From: Pseudomonas gingeri
Lineage (GTDB): Bacteria > Pseudomonadota > Gammaproteobacteria > Pseudomonadales > Pseudomonadaceae
Direction of reading: 5' to 3'
Length of the DNA: 64,000 nt
NCBI RefSeq assembly: GCF_013386165.1
Contig: NZ_JACAOS010000018.1
Location: forward strand, 194,683-258,682
How positions within the stretch are numbered: position 1 is the first letter of the stretch; every line of letters begins with the position of its first letter. Of this stretch, positions 60,134 through 64,000 are shown piece by piece. The notes beneath the pieces are model-generated. The model searched no databases. It saw only the letters and a program-made list of their open reading frames with translations, and was not told the origin of the DNA. The position numbers were made by a program, and so were the translations under genes.

Positions 60134-60476
60134 CTAACACCTCATCTGCCAAAAGGTTCGGCGAAGGCTCGGGGTCTGCGGGCGGGTGATCGTCACCGGC
60201 GGTCCGCACCCTGTGGCCTGCGCCAAAAACGCAAAAACGCCGCATCCCTGCTCGTTTTCACGAAGGGAAATGCGACGTCTTTGTCGGGGGTGGGGCAGCC
60301 GCCGTTGGCTACCGGGTATTGCCTGAGCACTATGTGTGCCAGCTTTTCGGCCGGGCCTGCCGGAGGCTCAAGCACGGCCTTTCGAGGGGCTGGTCCGCAG
60401 GCTGGAAATCAGCGCTGAGACGCCCGTGCCCCACAACGCAGCTCACCGCAAAGGCCGTGCTGCGTTGCGGTGCGTA
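60134..60476 (-). promoter_or_regulatory. nas leader controlled by NasT antitermination
   Basis: Non-coding gap between nasT and narK. On the leftward strand it holds a hairpin GTAGCC / AACGGC loop / GGCTGC (60295-60312), a hexaloop with A at place 1 and G at place 4 as ANTAR proteins need, and then a terminator (60233-60278). A weaker hairpin (GCAC..GTGC, near 60330-60342) may be its partner. Confidence 0.7.
60233..60278 (-). terminator. Terminator in the nas leader
   Basis: Leftward stem ACGTCGCAT..CCCT (60278-60264) with AGGGATGCGGCGT (60249-60237), one G-T pair and a small bulge, then five U. Lies about 100 bases before narK. Confidence 0.8.
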
Positions 60477-61052
60477 TCAGTCGAGCAGTTCGCTCATGGC
60501 GATCACCTGCTCGGCGACCTGGATCAGTTTCTGCTGCTTGCTCATGGCCTGGCGGCGCATCAGGGTATGGGCGGCTTCCTCGTCGCACCCCTTCATTTTC
60601 ATCAACAGGCCCTTGGCCATTTCAATGCGCTTGCGCTCGGCGATCTGCTGGTCGCGGGCCTGCAATTGGGCCCGCAGGTGCTGGTCGCTTTCGAAACGGG
60701 CCATGGCCACTTCCATGATCGGTTGCAGGCGCTGGGACTGGATGCCTTCGACGATGTAGGCACTGACCCCGGCCTTGATCGCCTGGCGCATGACCGCGGG
60801 ATCGTGTTCGTCGGTAAACATGACGATGGGCCGGGGTTGGTTGCGGCTTAACAGCACCACCTGTTCGAGCACGTCACGGCTGGGCGAGTCGGTGTCGATC
60901 AGCAGCACATCCGGGCGCACCGCCTCGACCCGCGCGGGCAGGTCGATGGTCAGGCCGGATTCGTCGATCACCTCGAAACCCGCTTCGCTCAAGGCTGTGC
61001 GCAGGCGCCCGAGTTTTTTCGAGGTGTCATTGATCAGCAGGATTTTCAGCAT
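60477..61052 (-). CDS. nasT: ANTAR-domain antiterminator NasT
   Basis: 191 aa. N-terminal receiver-like domain (LLINDTSKKLGRLRTAL; LLIDTDSP near residue 50) and C-terminal ANTAR three-helix domain from about 130 (ERKRIEMAKGLLMKMKGCDEEAAHTLMRRQAM). Binds leader RNA hairpins when not held by NasS and lets transcription pass the terminator. 15 bases after nasS. Confidence 0.93.
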   Translation of the reverse strand: MLKILLINDTSKKLGRLRTALSEAGFEVIDESGLTIDLPARVEAVRPDVLLIDTDSPSRDVLEQVVLLSRNQPRPIVMFTDEHDPAVMRQAIKAGVSAYIVEGIQSQRLQPIMEVAMARFESDQHLRAQLQARDQQIAERKRIEMAKGLLMKMKGCDEEAAHTLMRRQAMSKQQKLIQVAEQVIAMSELLD

Positions 61053-61067
61053 GGCGGCCAGCTCCTG

Positions 61068-62261
61068 TCAGTGATCATTGAGGGCATGCAGGGCAAAGCC
61101 GCGGGCATAGGTCTCGGGGTCGGAACCGTCCCAGACCTGGCCGTCGAGCAGTTGGCTGCTGCGCATCGCCGCGCTGGGCATGGGGATGTCCAGCGCGCTC
61201 GCGGCGCGGCTGTAGAGGTCGAGCTGCTGGACCTGGCGCGCCACGCCCAGGTAATCCGGTGCTTCGCGCAACAGGCCCCAGCGGCGGAACTGGGTCATGA
61301 ACCACATGCCGTCCGAGAGGTAAGGATAGTTGGCCGCGCCACGGTCATGGAAGGTCAGGGCATGGGGATCTTGCCAGTGGCGGCCGAGGCCGTCGTCGTA
61401 GCGACCGAGCAGGCGAGGCTCGATGCTCGCCAGCGGTGCGTCGAGGTAGTCGCTGCCGCTGAGCAACTGCGCGGTGCTGCGGCAGTTCTCCTGGCTTTCT
61501 TCGATAAAGCGGCTGGCCTCCAGGATCGCCATCACCAGGGCCTGGGCGGTGTTGGGGTATTGTTCGACGAAGGCACGGGTGCAGGCCAGGACCTTTTCCG
61601 GATGGTCTGGCCAGATCGCCTGGCTGGTGGCCAGGGTAAAACCCTGGCCTTGTTCGATGGCATGGGCGGCCCAGGGCTCACCGACACAGAAACCGTCGAT
61701 ACGCCCGGCCTGCAGGTGTTCGAGCATCTGTGGCGGCGGTACCACCACGTTGTTGACGTCTTGCAGTGGGTGGATGCCTTGGCTGGCGAGCCAGTAATAC
61801 AACCACATGGCGTGGGTGCCGGTGGGGTAGGTGTGGGCGAAGGTCAGTTTGGCCCGGCCGGGCCAGGCCCGTTGTTGCAGGGCCTGGGCGCTGGTGACGC
61901 CGGCGTTCTTGAGCGGTTGCGAGAGGTTGATGCTCTGGCCGTTCTGGTTCAGGCCCATCAGCACCGCCATGTCGGTGGCCGGTGCGCCGCTGATGCCCAG
62001 CTGGATGGCGTAGATCATTCCGTACAGGCCATGGGCGGCATCCAGTTCGCCGCTGACCAGTTTGTCGCTCAGGCCGGCCCAGGAGTTCTGCCGTTGCAGA
62101 TTGAGGGTCAGGCCATAGGGTTGGGCAAAGCCCTGGGTGGCTGCGACCACCAGGGAGGCGCTGTCGCTCAAGGGCATATAGCCGAGGTTGAGCACATGTT
62201 TTTCCGGGGCATCGCTGCCTGCTACCCAGGCTAATGGAGATACTGCCAAGTCGTTGCTCAT
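61068..62261 (-). CDS. nasS: Nitrate sensor NasS (NrtA/CmpA-like)
   Basis: 397 aa, related to nitrate-binding ABC proteins but without a signal peptide or lipobox, so cytoplasmic, as known for NasS. LGYMPLSDSASLVVA near residue 30 and GFCVGEPWAAHAIEQG near 200 are of the family. It holds NasT inactive without nitrate and frees it with nitrate. Confidence 0.9.
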   Translation of the reverse strand: MSNDLAVSPLAWVAGSDAPEKHVLNLGYMPLSDSASLVVAATQGFAQPYGLTLNLQRQNSWAGLSDKLVSGELDAAHGLYGMIYAIQLGISGAPATDMAVLMGLNQNGQSINLSQPLKNAGVTSAQALQQRAWPGRAKLTFAHTYPTGTHAMWLYYWLASQGIHPLQDVNNVVVPPPQMLEHLQAGRIDGFCVGEPWAAHAIEQGQGFTLATSQAIWPDHPEKVLACTRAFVEQYPNTAQALVMAILEASRFIEESQENCRSTAQLLSGSDYLDAPLASIEPRLLGRYDDGLGRHWQDPHALTFHDRGAANYPYLSDGMWFMTQFRRWGLLREAPDYLGVARQVQQLDLYSRAASALDIPMPSAAMRSSQLLDGQVWDGSDPETYARGFALHALNDH

Positions 62262-62348
62262 GGGGTGATTCCTGAAGCTGTAGGGCTGACGCCTGTCACG
62301 AGGCGGAGCAAGAGTTATGCCGATAGCCATCGGTCAGGGCGCTGCCAC

Positions 62349-64000
62349 TTAGTAGACATCCCGCAGATAACGCCGGTCCTTGCTCATGGCGCTGACATAC
62401 AGACCCGCCGCGCCGCCGCTCATCCGGCCGTGGACCTGGACGATTTTCTTCAGCGCGGCATCAACGTCCTTGGCCATGCGACTGGCATCGCCACAGACAT
62501 AGACACTGGCCCCTTGCTCCAGCCAGCTCCAGAACTGCGCGCCGGCTTCGAGCATGCGCTGCTGCACGTAGATCTTTTCAGTCTGGTCACGGGAGAAGGC
62601 GGTGTCCAGGCGACTTAGATGCCCGCTGCGCAGCCAGGCGTCGAGTTCCTCGCGGTAGTAGAAATCGCTGGCGGCGCGCTGCTCGCCGAAGAACAGCCAG
62701 TTCTTGCCCTCGGCGCCCTGGGCCTGGCGCTCTTGCAGGAAGGCACGAAACGGTGCGATGCCGGTACCGGGGCCGATCATGATCAACGGTGTGCGCGGGT
62801 CCTGCGGGACCCGGAAGTGCGTGGTGCGCTGGATAAACAGACGGGCGCCGATGCTGGCCGCGCGGTCGGCGAGAAAGGTCGAGCAGACCCCGCCACGCTG
62901 CTGTTCGCCATGCCGGTAGCGCACCGTGGAAACCGTCAGGTGGACCTGGCTCGGAGTGACTTTCGCACTGGAAGAAATCGAGTACAGGCGTGGCTGCAGA
63001 GGCTTGAGCAGGCTGACCAGTTGGTGGGCGCCGAGGCTGATGGGGAACTCCAGCAGCAGGTCCAGCAGTTGCCGGCCCCAGAGCCAGTCCTTGAGCCGGG
63101 CCTGGTTGGCTTCCTCCTGCAGTTCATCGAGCCAGGGGCTGGCGCAGAGCCCGCAGACCCGGCGCAAAATTTCCGGGGTGATGCGGGTGATGTCCAGGTG
63201 GTCGAGCAGGGCCTCGCGCAGCGTCATTGGCGCTTTGTCCTTGAGCGTGACCAGGCTGCTGCCGTCCAGTTGCAGGATATCCAGCAGTTGCTCGACCGAC
63301 TCCGGGCAGTTGCTCGGCCAGACGCCGAGGGCATCGCCGGCCTGGTAGGGGAAGTCCTGGTCGTCGAGGTCGAACACCAGGTGGCGGGTTTCCTTTTCCG
63401 CGCCGGGGGCGTTGAGCACCTGATTGTGCAGCAGGTGAGCGCGTAACGGGTGATGGCGACTGTAGGGGCTGCCGGTGTCGGCGGCTGGGGCGGCCAGCAT
63501 TGCGGGTGCCACCTCGGCCACCGGCGCGAGCGCAGCGGGGGCCGTGGACGAGCCGCTGAGTGCCACACAGAGCGTATTGAGCCAGGATTCGACGGCTTGC
63601 TGGGTGTCCTGTTCGCACTCCAGGCGTGGCAGCAGGCGTTCGGCACCGAGTTCACTCAGGCGCTCGTCGAGCTTGCGACCGAAGCCGCAGAACTGATCGT
63701 AGTTGCTGTCGCCCAGGGCCAGCACGCTGTAGCGGCTTTGGCTCAGGGCCTGGTCCTGGGCTCCTTGCAGGGTTTGCCAGAAACTCGCGGCATTGTCCGG
63801 CGGGTCGCCGTCACCAAAGGTGCTGGTGACCAGCAACACGCTGCCGGCGCTGCGCAGGTCGTCAAGGCCGGCTTCGTCCATGGCGCGCAGGCGCGTGCGT
63901 TGGCCGGCGGCGTCCAGGCGTTTGGCGCAGGCCTGGGCCAGTTCTTCGCTGTTACCGGTTTGCGAGGCCCAGAGCACCAGCCATTCGGCGTTTGTCGCCT
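62349..64000 (-). CDS. Flavodoxin/ferredoxin-reductase part of an assimilatory nitrate reductase (5' truncated by the window edge)
   Basis: Reading frame open to the right edge; its C-terminal 550 residues are present. A flavodoxin domain comes first (LWASQTGNSEELA near 63975-63937, LGDSNYDQFCGFG), then an FAD domain (RLYSISSS) and an NADPH domain (MIGPGTGIAPFRAFLQER, WLFFGEQRAASDFYY, YVCGDASRMAKDVD), ending RYLRDVY, as in CysJ. Fusions of this module behind a nitrate reductase catalytic part occur in Pseudomonas nas loci; that part would lie beyond 64000. Confidence 0.85.
   Translation of the reverse strand, partial: ATNAEWLVLWASQTGNSEELAQACAKRLDAAGQRTRLRAMDEAGLDDLRSAGSVLLVTSTFGDGDPPDNAASFWQTLQGAQDQALSQSRYSVLALGDSNYDQFCGFGRKLDERLSELGAERLLPRLECEQDTQQAVESWLNTLCVALSGSSTAPAALAPVAEVAPAMLAAPAADTGSPYSRHHPLRAHLLHNQVLNAPGAEKETRHLVFDLDDQDFPYQAGDALGVWPSNCPESVEQLLDILQLDGSSLVTLKDKAPMTLREALLDHLDITRITPEILRRVCGLCASPWLDELQEEANQARLKDWLWGRQLLDLLLEFPISLGAHQLVSLLKPLQPRLYSISSSAKVTPSQVHLTVSTVRYRHGEQQRGGVCSTFLADRAASIGARLFIQRTTHFRVPQDPRTPLIMIGPGTGIAPFRAFLQERQAQGAEGKNWLFFGEQRAASDFYYREELDAWLRSGHLSRLDTAFSRDQTEKIYVQQRMLEAGAQFWSWLEQGASVYVCGDASRMAKDVDAALKKIVQVHGRMSGGAAGLYVSAMSKDRRYLRDVY

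Overview
The window is chromosomal DNA of a Pseudomonas, most likely from the fluorescens group. The basis is the conserved rne-rluC-sppA / yceD-rpmF-plsX-fab-acpP-pabC-mltG-tmk-holB-pilZ-tatD gene order, the high-GC codon use, many REP-type intergenic palindromes ending GTAGGAGC..GCTCGCGAT, and a complete-looking set of nic (nicotinate catabolism) and nas (nitrate assimilation) genes. Names of gene families come from recognising protein motifs by eye; no database search was run.

Layout. 0.2-4.6 kb: an operon of a two-subunit molybdenum hydroxylase (isoquinoline 1-oxidoreductase type) with its own XdhC-like and MobA-like cofactor-maturation genes. 4.6-7.1 kb: a large two-domain peptidoglycan hydrolase followed at once by a small exported, AT-rich protein, read here as a candidate type VI secretion effector/immunity pair. 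7.3-10.6 kb: RNase E, divergent from rluC. 11.3-25.0 kb: housekeeping block for envelope and fatty-acid synthesis, ribosome, DNA replication and pili. 25.2-28.6 kb: a small RNA matching rgsA by position and form, a TetR regulator, a solitary MoaA and two small proteins. 28.8-33.0 kb: an operon with the gene content of E. coli yegTUVW (GntR regulator, ADP-ribosylglycohydrolase, transporter, PfkB kinase) but with an NCS1 permease. 33.2-40.8 kb: lpxO, a RelE/HTH toxin-antitoxin pair, LysR with DUF4865 and a 43-residue membrane protein, GNAT, gluconate permease, copCD and a histidine phosphatase. 40.9-42.8 kb: a cysteine hydrolase behind a likely attenuator with a Thr-rich leader peptide, and an exported nucleoside hydrolase. 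43.0-54.6 kb: the nicotinate region, nicT-like transporter, nicF, nicD, nicC, nicX, nicR, nicA, nicB, nicS; nicE is not present. 54.9-57.1 kb: alcohol dehydrogenase and an AraC regulator. 57.2-64.0 kb: nitrate assimilation genes read leftward: a truncated flavoprotein/nitrate reductase, nasS, nasT, a leader with an ANTAR-type hairpin and terminator, narK, and a phosphatase-kinase.

How parts connect. NicAB hydroxylates nicotinate, NicC makes 2,5-dihydroxypyridine, NicX opens the ring, NicD and NicF release formate and ammonia to give maleate. The same 24-bp operator shape (TTCATGWAG, 6 bases, CTTCAT) occurs twice before nicA and once before the molybdenum hydroxylase operon at the left edge, so that operon, with its XdhC and MobA-like maturation factors, is probably co-induced with nicAB. 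Three copies of one 135-bp palindromic element lie around nicR and nicAB. In the nas part, NasS/NasT should control narK by antitermination at the leader.
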